Assembly (NCBI GenBank): GCA_017403885.1
Contig: JAFRDM010000020.1
Coordinates: 1-46,427, forward strand
From: Oscillospiraceae bacterium
GTDB lineage: Bacteria > Bacillota > Clostridia > Oscillospirales > Oscillospiraceae
Reading direction: 5' to 3'
Length of the DNA: 46,427 nucleotides
The notes under the pieces were generated by a model. That model made no database searches, was not told the DNA's origin, and worked only from the letters and a program-made list of their open reading frames with translations. Both the position numbers and the translations under genes were made by a program. Below are positions 1-9,135 of this stretch, in pieces; the first letter of the stretch is position 1, and each line of letters starts with the position of its first letter.

Positions 1-559
1 CGGTGTCGATGACGCCGGGGGCGACGCAGTTGACGCGGATGCCGCTGGGTGCGAGCTCCGCGGCGAGAGAGCGCGTCAGACCGATGATCGCATGCTTGGT
101 GGCGGAATAGGCGGTTTCACAGCTTGCGCCGTGGCTGCCCCAGATGGAGCTGACATTGACGATGCAGCCCGCGTGCTCGTGCAGCATGTGTCCAAGCACC
201 GCCTGGATGCAGTTGAAGCATCCGCCGAGATTGACGGCGAAAATGCGCTGCCAGAACTCCGGCGTGATGTCCTGAAACTGACGCTGTTCGGCAATACCGG
301 CGTTGTTGACCAGCAGCGTCACATAGCCGAGTTCCCGCTCGACGCGGCGTACCATCGCTTCCACCGCCGCGGCGTCGGAAACGTCGGACTGCTGCGCGAT
401 GACCGCGCGGCCCTCGCCGCGCAGCCGGGCGGCCAGCGCCTCGGCCTTGTCCTCGCGCTCGATATAGTTGATGCATACGGCGTAGCCCGCGTCGGACAGC
501 TCCCGCGCGGCTGCGGCGCCGATGCCGCGGGACGAGCCCGTGATCAGGGCGACCTTCAT
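1..559 (-). CDS. SDR-family NAD(P)-dependent oxidoreductase, FabG-like (3' end outside window)
   Basis: The first 186 codons of a short-chain dehydrogenase are visible; the C-terminus lies beyond base 1. The protein starts MKVALITGSSRGIG, the TGxxxGxG cofactor loop of a Rossmann fold. The NNAG segment, the catalytic Ser (NVSS) and the YSATK catalytic Tyr/Lys pair follow in the right order, so the visible part looks active. The family reduces ketones or 3-oxoacyl thioesters with NAD(P)H, but the substrate cannot be read from sequence. The ATG overlaps the TGA of the upstream acyltransferase gene (ATGA), with a GGGAGG ribosome site inside that gene, so the two are translationally coupled. This suggests a lipid role (inference). 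Confidence 0.9.
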   Translation of the reverse strand, partial: MKVALITGSSRGIGAAAARELSDAGYAVCINYIEREDKAEALAARLRGEGRAVIAQQSDVSDAAAVEAMVRRVERELGYVTLLVNNAGIAEQRQFQDITPEFWQRIFAVNLGGCFNCIQAVLGHMLHEHAGCIVNVSSIWGSHGASCETAYSATKHAIIGLTRSLAAELAPSGIRVNCVAPGVIDT

Positions 560-1377
560 GCCTCTCCCTCCCTTTGTTTGAGCGCGGCGGCGATCTCCTC
601 GCGCGCGCGGTCGGAAAGCGCGGCCGTCGTCTCGGCGCGCACCTCTTCGGCCGGGATGACCTCAAGGATGTCGATATACACGTCCGTGCGGCGGCGCAGG
701 ATGTTCTTCTTCACCAGATCCGTGCCGCTGACGGCGGCCACGGCGATCGGCACGTTCGCCCGCTGGGCGATCTTGAACGAGCCGTGGTGGAAGGGCAGCA
801 GCTCGCGCGTTTTGCTGCGGGTGCCCTCGGGATAGATGCAGATGCTGCACAGATCCCGTTTGAGATAGTCCGCCGCGCAGAGGATCGTTTTGAGCGCTTC
901 GCGGTCGTTCTCCCGATTGACGGGCAGAAAGCAGGCGCCCGCGGCGATGGAACCGAGAACGGGCAGCTTCATGTTGGAAGGCTTGGAGATATATGCAAGG
1001 TTATAGTCTCGCATCGCGTGGAACAGGGCCAGAGGGTCGAAGAGCGAGCGGTGGTTTGCCACGAACAGGAAGCGGCCGTCCTTCGGCAGCTTGTCCAGAC
1101 CGCTGACGTGCGTGCGCACGTTGCAGTAGAAGCAGCACATCTCGCCTCCGCAGGCGATATAGCCGCGGCAGAGCGGGTTTTGCTTTTTCCTCGGCCAGCT
1201 CGTGTCGATGAACAGACTCACCACGGCAGCAGAAAGCACGTACAGCAGGGAGAAGCCGAGAAAGGCCAGCACGAAGGCCGCCGCGCACTTCCACAGCTCC
1301 GCGGCGCCGAGGCGTGCGAAAAAGCCGTACGCGGCGGCGGCAAGTAAAGAGAGGATCGCGATGATGCTCATCAGCAT
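556..1377 (-). CDS. plsC: 1-acyl-sn-glycerol-3-phosphate acyltransferase (PlsC/LPLAT family)
   Basis: This 273-residue membrane-bound acyltransferase is predicted to add the second acyl chain to lysophosphatidic acid in phospholipid synthesis. Two hydrophobic segments fill about the first 65 residues. The family motifs follow: NHRSLFD, giving the HX4D catalytic pair, and YPEGTRS, the EGTR glycerophosphate-binding motif. I chose the ATG at 1377 because AAAGGAG lies about 8 bases before it; the open frame continues upstream only as antisense of glpK. A promoter reads into the gene (1414-1442). The gene is coupled to the SDR gene and divergent from glpK, so genes that make and use glycerol phosphate sit back to back. 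Confidence 0.88.
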   Translation of the reverse strand: MLMSIIAILSLLAAAAYGFFARLGAAELWKCAAAFVLAFLGFSLLYVLSAAVVSLFIDTSWPRKKQNPLCRGYIACGGEMCCFYCNVRTHVSGLDKLPKDGRFLFVANHRSLFDPLALFHAMRDYNLAYISKPSNMKLPVLGSIAAGACFLPVNRENDREALKTILCAADYLKRDLCSICIYPEGTRSKTRELLPFHHGSFKIAQRANVPIAVAAVSGTDLVKKNILRRRTDVYIDILEVIPAEEVRAETTAALSDRAREEIAAALKQREGEA

Positions 1378-1413
1378 GGCGAAGACTCCTTTTGTGAACG
1401 TGATAACAGTATT

Positions 1414-1442
1414 ACTATATACCTCCCTTCGGCCCTTTTCAA
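1414..1442 (-). promoter_or_regulatory. Sigma-A-type promoter of plsC-SDR
   Basis: On the minus strand a TTGAAA -35 (1437-1442) is followed by a 17-base spacer and a TATAGT -10 (1414-1419). It lies about 40 bases before the plsC start. Confidence 0.65.
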
Positions 1443-1520
1443 AGGCTTTTTCGTTTTCTTTACAAATTCTTTGAATTATCCCGGCGGGCGCGTCCGGGCG
1501 CGTCAAGTTTCCGTTGCAAG

Positions 1521-1550
1521 TTGACCGATTTCGTACTAAAATGCTTATAT
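1521..1550 (+). promoter_or_regulatory. Probable glpK promoter
   Basis: TTGACC (1521-1526), an 18-base spacer and TTATAT (1545-1550) lie about 40 bases before the glpK ATG in an AT-rich patch. The -10 is imperfect. Confidence 0.45.
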
Positions 1551-1590
1551 GGAAATTATATGCGCAAAAAACAGGTAAAGGAGCGACAGC

Positions 1591-3093
<1,503 letters not shown>

Positions 3094-3119
3094 AATTCCG
3101 GAATAAGGCAGAGGACGAT

Positions 3120-3935
3120 ATGGACTATACCAAGCTGAAAAACTGCGAGCTGTTCCTGTTTGACATGGACGGCACGCTTTACCTCGGCGACGAGGTCTAC
3201 GAGGGCGCCCGCGAGCTGATGTTTGATTTCCCGCGCATGGGGAAACGATATATCTATCTCACGAACAATTCCTCCCGCGCAGGCGAGGATTATATCCACC
3301 GCCTGCGCCGTCTGGGCTTTCCCTGCGAAAGGGAAAACGTATTCACTTCCGGCATGGCCACCGGCCTTTATCTCAACCAGCACCATCCCGGCGCAAGCGT
3401 CTATCTTGCCGGGACGCGGGCCTTCCACCGCGAGCTTCTCAGCTATGATATCCGCCTCGTCAACGACGAGCTGGGCCACACCGAAAGCGAGCTTGTCGAT
3501 GTGGTCGTGCAGGGCTTTGACACCGAGCTCGTCTATGAAAAGCTCGAGCGGGCCTGTCATTTTCTGCGCCGCGGCGCCGTATTCATCGCCGCCAACCCCG
3601 ACTGGGTCTGCCCGATGCCCGCCGACGAGGTGCTGCCCGACTGCGGCAGCATCTGCGCGCTGCTGACGGCCTCCTCCGGCCGCGAGCCCACCTTTATCGG
3701 CAAGCCCAACCGCAACATGGTCGACGTGATCAGCGCGATGACGGGCGTCCCGAATGAAAAGATCTGCTGCGTGGGCGACCGGCTCTATACCGATATCGCC
3801 GTGGCGCAGAACGCCGGCGCGGTCAGCGTGCTGGTGCTCTCGGGCGAGACCACGCCCGAGATGGCCGCCGCTGCCGAGCGGCAGCCGGACTATACGCTTC
3901 CGAGCGTCAAGGAGCTGCACGAGCTCATCCGATGA
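3120..3935 (+). CDS. HAD-IIA family phosphatase (NagD/PGP-like)
   Basis: This 271-residue cytoplasmic HAD hydrolase has motif I (FDMDGTLYLGD), motif II (TNNSS), the lysine of motif III in IGKPN, and motif IV (VGDRLYTDI). The large cap between motifs II and III marks subclass IIA, which includes NagD, p-nitrophenyl phosphatases and phosphoglycolate or glycerol-3-phosphate phosphatases. The start is the ATG at 3120, 26 bases after the glpK stop, so the two are probably cotranscribed. Context makes glycerol 3-phosphate a reasonable candidate substrate, but HAD specificity cannot be read from these motifs. Confidence 0.85.
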   Translation: MDYTKLKNCELFLFDMDGTLYLGDEVYEGARELMFDFPRMGKRYIYLTNNSSRAGEDYIHRLRRLGFPCERENVFTSGMATGLYLNQHHPGASVYLAGTRAFHRELLSYDIRLVNDELGHTESELVDVVVQGFDTELVYEKLERACHFLRRGAVFIAANPDWVCPMPADEVLPDCGSICALLTASSGREPTFIGKPNRNMVDVISAMTGVPNEKICCVGDRLYTDIAVAQNAGAVSVLVLSGETTPEMAAAAERQPDYTLPSVKELHELIR

Positions 3936-3940
3936 TCCCC

Positions 3941-3967
3941 CTTCGCCCCGGGACGCCCGGGGCGAAG
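3941..3967 (+). terminator. Perfect 12-bp GC hairpin after the HAD gene
   Basis: CTTCGCCCCGGG (3941-3952) pairs perfectly with 3956-3967 around an ACG loop, directly after the phosphatase stop. There is no following T-run, so it may slow polymerase or protect the upstream mRNA end rather than terminate fully. Confidence 0.45.
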
Positions 3968-3988
3968 CGCTGTTGAAGAAGGTCTTCC

Positions 3989-5812
3989 ATGAAACTGTCC
4001 ACTCTGTTCCCCATTCTGACCGCCCTGCTCATCGCGGCGTTCTATCTCTTTCTCCCCGAGCTCGACCGCCGCGCCGGGCCGGGAGGAAAAGCTTCCGGCA
4101 GGCAGGCGGTACGGCCCGAGCCGACCCGCAGACAGCGATACGGCGAGCGCGCCGCCCTTGTGCTCGTCACGCTGCTTTACGCCTTCGCGGCCTTTTCCCA
4201 TCTCGGAGACACAAAGGCGCCGCAGAGTTCGATCGTCTTTTCCGAGGGCGATCAGCTTACGCTTGAGCTGGACGGCACGCATGAGATCTCCCGCGCGATG
4301 ATCCGGTCCGTCATCGGCACGGGCGGCTTCACGATTTCCCTTTCCGATGACGGCGAGAGCTGGATCGACGCGGCCGCGTTCGACCAGAACTACGTCGCCC
4401 TGCTCAAATGGAACGCGGTGGAGATCACCGGCCGCGCGCGCTTCCTGCGTCTGACGGCCTACGGCGTTCCGGAGCTGGGCGAGCTGACGCTCTATGACGA
4501 AAACGGTACCGTTCTGCCGTGGAAAACGCAGAACGCGCTGACCGACGAGCAGTTTCTCACGCCCGAGAAGCCGGGCTTTCTCAACTCCAGCTATTTTGAC
4601 GAGATTTACCACGCCCGCACGGCGCTGGAGCATCTGCGCGGGATGTGGCCCTATGAGATCTCCCATCCCCCGCTCGGCAAGCTGATCATCTCTCTGGGCA
4701 TTTCTCTCTTCGGCGTGACGCCCTTCGGCTGGCGCTTCTCCGGTACTCTCTTCGGCGTGCTGATGCTGCCGCTCGTCTATGTTTTCGCGCGGCGGCTGTT
4801 CGGACGGGGCAGCGTCCCCGTCTGCTGCACGCTGCTGCTCGCTGCGGATTTCATGCACTTCAATCAGACGCGCATCGCGACCATCGACACTTACGGCGTG
4901 TTCTTCACGCTGGCGATGTATTACTTCCTCTATTGCTGGCTCTTTCCCGATCCGCGGGACGAGACCGGCAATCCGCCCACGGAGGGTCGGCGGCGCGATC
5001 TTGCGCTCGCGGGGATCTGCTTCGGGCTCGGCGCAGCCTGCAAATGGACCTGCCTCTACGCCGGCGCGGGGCTGGGCCTGATCTGGGCGCTGCACTGGAT
5101 CGGCCGCTTCGTACGGGAAAAGAGCGCGGCCCTGGAGCCTTTTCTGCGCAGCGTCGGCTTCTGCCTTGTCTTCTTCGTGCTCGTACCCGTGCTGATCTAC
5201 TACGTCTCCTACTATCCCTACGGGCTCGGCAAGGGTCTCGACTCCGGGATCGGTGTGTTTTTCAAGGCGGATTACGCGAAAACGGTGCTGGAGAACCAGA
5301 GCTACATGTTCCATTACCATAGCGGCGTGAACGCTACGCACCCCTATTCCTCGCGCTGGTATCAGTGGCTGCTGGATATCCGTCCGATCCTCTACTATCT
5401 CGACTACAACGCTTCGGCGCGTTCGAGCTTCGGCGCCTTCGTCAATCCCGTGCTGTGCTGGGCGGGGCTTGTCGGGCTGTTCGTCCTGGGCTGGTGCGCG
5501 CTCACGCGGCGCGACCGCAAGGCGCTGTTCCTGCTGCTGGGCTATTTTGCGCAGCTCGTGCCCTGGATGTTCATCTCACGCATCACCTTTGCGTATCACT
5601 ATTTCCCCTGCTCAGTCTTTCTCGTTTTGGTCCTGGGCTATGTTTTCGCGCTGATGCGCGACGAACTCAAAAGCTGGCGCGTCCCGGTCTGGGGACTCAC
5701 GGCGCTGCAGTGCGCGGTATTTGCGCTGTTCTATCCCGCGCTATGGGGCGCGGAGCTGAAAACGGAGACCGCCGCCCTGCTCTATCGCTGGCTACCGACC
5801 TGGCCCTTCTGA
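3989..5812 (+). CDS. PMT-like (GT39-type) polyprenyl-phosphate-dependent membrane glycosyltransferase
   Basis: This 607-residue polytopic protein resembles protein O-mannosyltransferases and other lipid-linked-sugar glycosyltransferases. After two N-terminal membrane helices (about 5-22 and 50-66) comes a roughly 100-residue soluble segment that reads like a discoidin/F5-8C beta-sandwich. The PMT signature follows near residue 203: DEIYHARTALE, then a HPPLGK loop, the usual acidic catalytic motif in the first extracytoplasmic loop. About nine further hydrophobic helices follow. Cells would use such an enzyme to glycosylate surface proteins or glycans outside the membrane from a lipid-phosphate sugar. 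The acceptor is unknown. It lies 53 bases after the HAD gene, with a hairpin between. Confidence 0.82.
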   Translation: MKLSTLFPILTALLIAAFYLFLPELDRRAGPGGKASGRQAVRPEPTRRQRYGERAALVLVTLLYAFAAFSHLGDTKAPQSSIVFSEGDQLTLELDGTHEISRAMIRSVIGTGGFTISLSDDGESWIDAAAFDQNYVALLKWNAVEITGRARFLRLTAYGVPELGELTLYDENGTVLPWKTQNALTDEQFLTPEKPGFLNSSYFDEIYHARTALEHLRGMWPYEISHPPLGKLIISLGISLFGVTPFGWRFSGTLFGVLMLPLVYVFARRLFGRGSVPVCCTLLLAADFMHFNQTRIATIDTYGVFFTLAMYYFLYCWLFPDPRDETGNPPTEGRRRDLALAGICFGLGAACKWTCLYAGAGLGLIWALHWIGRFVREKSAALEPFLRSVGFCLVFFVLVPVLIYYVSYYPYGLGKGLDSGIGVFFKADYAKTVLENQSYMFHYHSGVNATHPYSSRWYQWLLDIRPILYYLDYNASARSSFGAFVNPVLCWAGLVGLFVLGWCALTRRDRKALFLLLGYFAQLVPWMFISRITFAYHYFPCSVFLVLVLGYVFALMRDELKSWRVPVWGLTALQCAVFALFYPALWGAELKTETAALLYRWLPTWPF

Positions 5813-5834
5813 CGGCCCGAAGCATACTTTGTTC

Positions 5835-5863
5835 TTGCTTTTCCGTCAAAAAAGGGATACGAT
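5835..5863 (+). promoter_or_regulatory. Promoter of zinc-ribbon gene
   Basis: TTGCTT (5835-5840), a 17-base spacer and TACGAT (5858-5863) lie about 33 bases before the ATG at 5897. Confidence 0.5.
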
Positions 5864-5896
5864 ATATCTACCGATATTCCATGGGAGGTCTTTGAC

Positions 5897-6130
5897 ATGA
5901 AATGTCCCCGCTGCGGAAGCGAAATGACGCTGGACAGCCACCGCAAGTACAGCGCCTATATGTGTTACGAATGCGGCTACATCGAAGGCCGCAGCAACGA
6001 CGTCAAGCCCGGGATGAAGAACTATGAGCGCATCAAGTCCCTCAACTACAACGAACTGACCGCTTTTATCTCCACCGGCCTCGGCGTGGACCCGGACAAG
6101 GTCCACGAATGGCTCGGCAAGACGTCATGA
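5897..6130 (+). CDS. Small zinc-ribbon protein, function unknown
   Basis: This 77-residue protein has two CxxC knuckles (C3/C6 and C23/C26) that form a rubredoxin-like zinc ribbon over the first 30 residues. The rest is a helical, mixed-charge tail without hydrophobic segments, so it should be cytoplasmic. A GGGAGG ribosome site precedes the ATG, and the gene has its own promoter and a strong terminator, so it is probably monocistronic. Such single-ribbon proteins are common in Clostridia and mostly uncharacterised. I cannot assign a function. Confidence 0.8.
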   Translation: MKCPRCGSEMTLDSHRKYSAYMCYECGYIEGRSNDVKPGMKNYERIKSLNYNELTAFISTGLGVDPDKVHEWLGKTS

Positions 6131-6133
6131 CAG

Positions 6134-6178
6134 AAAAAACGCCGGAACGGTTTATTGACCGTTCCGGCGTTTTTTTAT
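6134..6178. terminator. Bidirectional rho-independent terminator
   Basis: A 13-bp perfect stem (6139-6151 with 6158-6170) with a six-base loop is flanked by an A-run on the left and a T-run on the right. It can end both the zinc-ribbon transcript and the convergent glycerol-1-phosphate dehydrogenase transcript. Confidence 0.9.
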
Positions 6179-6187
6179 TTTTTTCTC

Positions 6188-7426
6188 TCAGCTGACGATC
6201 AGCCGCGTCATCCTTGCCAGCGTCAGGCGGTTGCGGATGGCCGAGGAAATATCCAGAAACTCGTCCTTCACGGCCGGGTCGATCTCCAGTTCCTCCAGCG
6301 AGTGCTTCGCGCCGATATTCGCATACAGCGCGATCAGCTCCTCGGCGGGCGGGATCGCGGCGATGATCTCGCGGATCTCCTGCCAGTGGGCCTTGATGTT
6401 CTCGGGCGGGAAGGTCTTGAGCACGTCGTTCTCGTTCTCCTTCAGGATGCCGTCCGTGAGCGGGCCGAACACGGCGCGCACCCAGTCCTCGTCGATCGGC
6501 TCGAAGGGCTTGACTTCTATCGTCTCGCGCGCGGCCAGCTTGTGATACGCCTCGGCGCACAGGATCGTGCCGACGCCGACGCACTCGCCGTGCAGGCCGT
6601 GTGCCTTTTCAAAGCCGCGCGGCTTCATCTCGACAAGGTGGGCGACCAGATGCTCCGCGCCGGAGGCGGCGCGGCTGTTGGACAGGATCTGCATCGTCAG
6701 ACCCGAGAGCATCTGCGTATAGGCCATGGCCTCGTAATCCGGCTCCTTACCCTCGGCGAGCTCGTGCGCGCAGCGCACCATGATGTCCAGCGCCTCCTGC
6801 GCCATGCCGCAGACCTTTTCACAGAAGTATTCGCCCGAGACAAGGTGCGCGATCTTCCAGTCGGCGATCGAAACGTACTTGGCCATGATGTCCTGCACGC
6901 CGGCGATGGTGAGAAAGCGCGGCGCACCGGCGACGATGTCCATGTCGCAGATCACCGCGTCGGCAGCCTGCATGGGGATGGACTTTTTCTGCCCGTCGAT
7001 GATGATCGAGCAGATATCCGCCGTGAAGCCGTCGGAGGATACGATCGTCGGGATCGCGACGAAGGGGATGCCAAGCTTCCAGGCGCTGTAGCGCCCGAAG
7101 TCCATCAGCGTGCCGCCGCCCACGACGACCACGTAATCGGGCTTCCGGACAAAGCGGGTCATGCAGTCCTCGATCAGGCCCTTTTCGCTGTGCAGGCCCT
7201 TGGCCTCGAGCACGATCTCCTGATCCGCGGCAACATGGGTCATCGTCGGCAGATTATAGGTGTTCGTATCGTAGATGACCGTGCGGAAGCCTGTAAGGCC
7301 GCAGTCCGCCATGTACTTGTCAAAGCTTTTCAGCGCGCCGTATTCGCACACGACCAGCTTGGTGCGCAGCTCGTGGTCGCGTCCGCAGGCGCAGGGGCCG
7401 AGATACTTTTTGCAGTCAAGGATCAT
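6188..7426 (-). CDS. sn-glycerol-1-phosphate dehydrogenase-like protein (AraM/EgsA family)
   Basis: This 412-residue member of the iron-alcohol-dehydrogenase/dehydroquinate-synthase fold is predicted to reduce dihydroxyacetone phosphate to sn-glycerol 1-phosphate with NAD(P)H. It has the nucleotide loop (VVVVGGGTLMD), PTIVSSDGFTA (aligned with the PTxxSxDG segment of this family), and metal-ligand regions GVQDIMAKYVSIADWKIA, EHLVAHLVEM and HGLHGECVG. The ATG at 7426 has an ideal GGAGGAAAGACAAT leader; an upstream ATG in the same frame lacks a ribosome site. Bacterial AraM makes archaeal-handed glycerol phosphate for prenylglyceryl ethers. Here it faces glpK and plsC, but no prenylglyceryl synthase gene is in view. 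The substrate assignment is by family. Confidence 0.82.
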   Translation of the reverse strand: MILDCKKYLGPCACGRDHELRTKLVVCEYGALKSFDKYMADCGLTGFRTVIYDTNTYNLPTMTHVAADQEIVLEAKGLHSEKGLIEDCMTRFVRKPDYVVVVGGGTLMDFGRYSAWKLGIPFVAIPTIVSSDGFTADICSIIIDGQKKSIPMQAADAVICDMDIVAGAPRFLTIAGVQDIMAKYVSIADWKIAHLVSGEYFCEKVCGMAQEALDIMVRCAHELAEGKEPDYEAMAYTQMLSGLTMQILSNSRAASGAEHLVAHLVEMKPRGFEKAHGLHGECVGVGTILCAEAYHKLAARETIEVKPFEPIDEDWVRAVFGPLTDGILKENENDVLKTFPPENIKAHWQEIREIIAAIPPAEELIALYANIGAKHSLEELEIDPAVKDEFLDISSAIRNRLTLARMTRLIVS

Positions 7427-7473
7427 ATTGTCTTTCCTCCGTATAGTGTTTATCGCTTGTTTCCCTACATGCA

Positions 7474-7502
7474 AGCATACCCGTTCACGCCGGAATAGTC
7501 AA
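7474..7502 (-). promoter_or_regulatory. Promoter of the G1P dehydrogenase gene
   Basis: On the minus strand TTGACT (7497-7502), a 17-base spacer and TATGCT (7474-7479) lie about 45 bases before the start codon. Confidence 0.6.
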
Positions 7503-7513
7503 GCAAAAAGCAC

Positions 7514-7543
7514 TTGGCAGCCCGGCCGGAGATGTGGTATGCT
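7514..7543 (+). promoter_or_regulatory. Promoter of the 5-formyl-THF cyclo-ligase gene
   Basis: TTGGCA (7514-7519), an 18-base spacer and TATGCT (7538-7543) with an extended -10 TGG lie about 28 bases before the ATG. It is back to back with the G1P dehydrogenase promoter. Confidence 0.6.
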
Positions 7544-7571
7544 CTCCTCAGAAAGGACAGGCGGAGGAAGT

Positions 7572-8144
7572 ATGGCGCTCGCTGAAAAGAAAAAAGAATC
7601 CCGGCGTCTCGCGCTCTCCCGACGGGACGCGCTCGGCACGGAGACGCGCGCCGAAGCGAGCGCGGCGATCAGCCGCCTGCTCGCGGGCCTTGACGAGCTT
7701 CGTACAGCGAAGACCGTGCTCGGCTACGTCCCGGTCGGCAGCGAATGCGACCTCGGCGCGCTGTATGAGGCGCTCCGGGAACGCGGCGTGACGCTCGCTT
7801 TCCCCGTAACGGGAGAAAGAGGCGCGATGGAGGCCTTCGTCCCCTGCGGCGCGCTCATCCCCGGCCGCTTTGCGATCCCCGAGCCAGATCCCGCTCGCTC
7901 GCGGTGTCTCGCGCCCGAGGAGCTGGACGCCGTGCTCGTCCCCTGTGCGGCCTTTGACGCGGAGGGAAATCGTCTCGGACGCGGCGGCGGGTTTTACGAT
8001 CGTTTTCTTTTGCGCTGCCCGCGGGCCGCCGCGATCCTAACAGCCTTCGAGGCGCAGCGTCTGCCGCAGATCCCGCGTGAAGCGCACGACCTCTCCTTCT
8101 CCCTCCTCGTCACCGAGACAGGCGTTTTTCGGCCGAAAAAATAA
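7572..8144 (+). CDS. 5-formyltetrahydrofolate cyclo-ligase
   Basis: This 190-residue cytoplasmic enzyme is predicted to convert 5-formyl-THF to 5,10-methenyl-THF with ATP, returning the storage folate to one-carbon metabolism. The lysine- and arginine-rich N-terminus (KKESRRLALSRRDAL) and the C-terminal ATP-binding stretch NRLGRGGGFYDRFL are the standard signatures, and LDAVLVPCAAFD precedes the latter as expected. Length fits the family. The ATG at 7572 has GGAGGA six bases upstream. It is alone on this strand between two convergent transcripts. Confidence 0.93.
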   Translation: MALAEKKKESRRLALSRRDALGTETRAEASAAISRLLAGLDELRTAKTVLGYVPVGSECDLGALYEALRERGVTLAFPVTGERGAMEAFVPCGALIPGRFAIPEPDPARSRCLAPEELDAVLVPCAAFDAEGNRLGRGGGFYDRFLLRCPRAAAILTAFEAQRLPQIPREAHDLSFSLLVTETGVFRPKK

Positions 8145-8170
8145 AAGAACGCCGCTCTCAAGGGCGGCGT
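8137..8170. terminator. Terminator between convergent genes
   Basis: An 8-bp stem (8149-8156 with 8163-8170, one GU pair) has a run that reads CTTTTATTTT on the minus strand, so it should terminate the leftward coat genes. On the plus strand the T-run is weak. Confidence 0.7.
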
Positions 8171-8179
8171 CCCTTTCTG

Positions 8180-8428
8180 TTATGCGATACCGGCGTAGCG
8201 CTGCTTGACCGTGTCCAGCTTCTGCTGCGTGGCCTGTTCGCTGGGATACCAGCCGCGCTCGGCCATGTTCTTGTAGATATCGCTCTGCATGCACAGCGCG
8301 CTCTCCAGCGCGGTGTTGAAGGTCCCGTGTACGTTCGGAGTGGCCGACTCGACCGTGCCGTGCATATACAGGTCGACAACGCCCTTGGTCGTCATCAGGA
8401 TGCCTTCCATAATCTCCTTGTCGTTCAT
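8180..8428 (-). CDS. CotF-family spore coat protein
   Basis: This 82-residue protein matches the CotF/coat-F domain: an N-terminal helix (MNDKEIMEGILMTTKGVVDLYMHGTVES), then a second helix with FNTALESALCMQSDIYKNMAERGWYP. GWYP is the conserved turn seen in the coat-F family. Such proteins are deposited on the endospore coat. The ATG at 8428 has a GGAGAG site and lies 12 bases after a 57-residue gene with a related look, so the two probably form a sporulation operon. I saw no convincing sigma-E or sigma-K promoter. Confidence 0.82.
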   Translation of the reverse strand: MNDKEIMEGILMTTKGVVDLYMHGTVESATPNVHGTFNTALESALCMQSDIYKNMAERGWYPSEQATQQKLDTVKQRYAGIA

Positions 8429-8440
8429 CGTTCGCTCTCC

Positions 8441-8614
8441 TTACACAAGATTGTAGAAGCTGGCAAACAGCTTCTGATGCTCCGCGACCATGCGCTGCGC
8501 GGCGCCTCGCAGGGCGGGATCGGTCAGCTGGCTGGCGGCCGCGCGGCACTGGGTCATCAGATACTGCGTATGGCCGAGCGCGTCTTCGATATAAAGCAGT
8601 TCTTTCGGGCTCAT
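8441..8614 (-). CDS. Small helical protein, probable CotF-operon partner
   Basis: This 57-residue protein (MSPKELLYIEDALGHTQYLMTQCRAAASQ at the start) is all-helical, without a membrane segment. It resembles the short coat-associated proteins found before coat-F genes in Clostridia. The ATG at 8614 has GAGGTGAAAAAC upstream; a longer reading from about 8707 has no ribosome site and runs through an inverted repeat, so I reject it. The EDALGHTQ stretch is reminiscent of coat-F helices, but the family match is by eye. Likely a spore coat or inner-coat component. Confidence 0.7.
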   Translation of the reverse strand: MSPKELLYIEDALGHTQYLMTQCRAAASQLTDPALRGAAQRMVAEHQKLFASFYNLV

Positions 8615-8747
8615 GTTTTTCACCTCGTAACAGACTAAAACGGCCGCGGCGAAAAAGCGCGCCGCCGTTTCACGATTAGTATCTGCGAAAGCAAGCGCAA
8701 TAAACATGAAAAAATATCAAATTTGACTCGCCTGTCCGGCTTTTCCG

Positions 8748-8756
8748 TGTTATACT
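8748..8756 (+). promoter_or_regulatory. Extended -10 promoter element
   Basis: TGTTATACT, an extended -10, lies 28 bases before the ATG of the small membrane protein gene. No good -35 is present at 17 bases. Confidence 0.4.
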
Positions 8757-8784
8757 TAAGCGAGCATACAAGGAGCGTGATTAC

Positions 8785-9063
8785 ATGAATACAACCTTAT
8801 CCGTGATCGTCGGGCTCATTTGGGGCGGCCTGTTCGGGCTGATCGGGGCGCTCATTACCAAAAAGATGGCCGCGGGCGACCAGAAGGCCATCTCCTCGCT
8901 GAGTCTGATCCGCACGCTGATCGACGCCGCTGCGCTGGCCGCGGTGTATTTCACACGCAATTTGCTGCCGCTGCAGTTTGGAGCGACCCTGATATCCACG
9001 GCCGTTTCGCTGACGCTGATCGGCACCGTCGCGGCTTTCCGCACCGCAGCCAAAATGAAATGA
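8785..9063 (+). CDS. Small three-helix membrane protein, function unknown
   Basis: This 92-residue protein has three hydrophobic helices (about residues 4-24, 41-57 and 66-86) joined by short loops, the first with a basic KKMAAGDQK segment. There is no signal peptidase site. In size and helix spacing it recalls ATP-synthase I-type small membrane proteins, but no motif confirms this. AAGGAG precedes the ATG and a very strong terminator follows, so it is monocistronic. Function not assigned. Confidence 0.75.
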   Translation: MNTTLSVIVGLIWGGLFGLIGALITKKMAAGDQKAISSLSLIRTLIDAAALAAVYFTRNLLPLQFGATLISTAVSLTLIGTVAAFRTAAKMK

Positions 9064-9079
9064 CCGCCCGTTCGAAAGC

Positions 9080-9130
9080 AAAGAGAGCGCGTCCGAATGC
9101 GAAAGCAATTCGGACGCGCTCTCTTTCTTT
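9080..9130. terminator. Strong bidirectional terminator
   Basis: A 19-bp stem (9080-9098 with 9108-9126), extended by GC/GC around a GAAA tetraloop with one bulged A, is followed by TTTCTTTGTT. It separates the small membrane protein gene from the convergent 149-residue gene. Confidence 0.9.
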
Positions 9131-9135
9131 GTTGT

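Noticed and set aside
8636-8670. GC-rich inverted repeat upstream of the coat genes as a terminator
   Set aside because: It is imperfect, no T-run follows in either direction, and no gene ends next to it.
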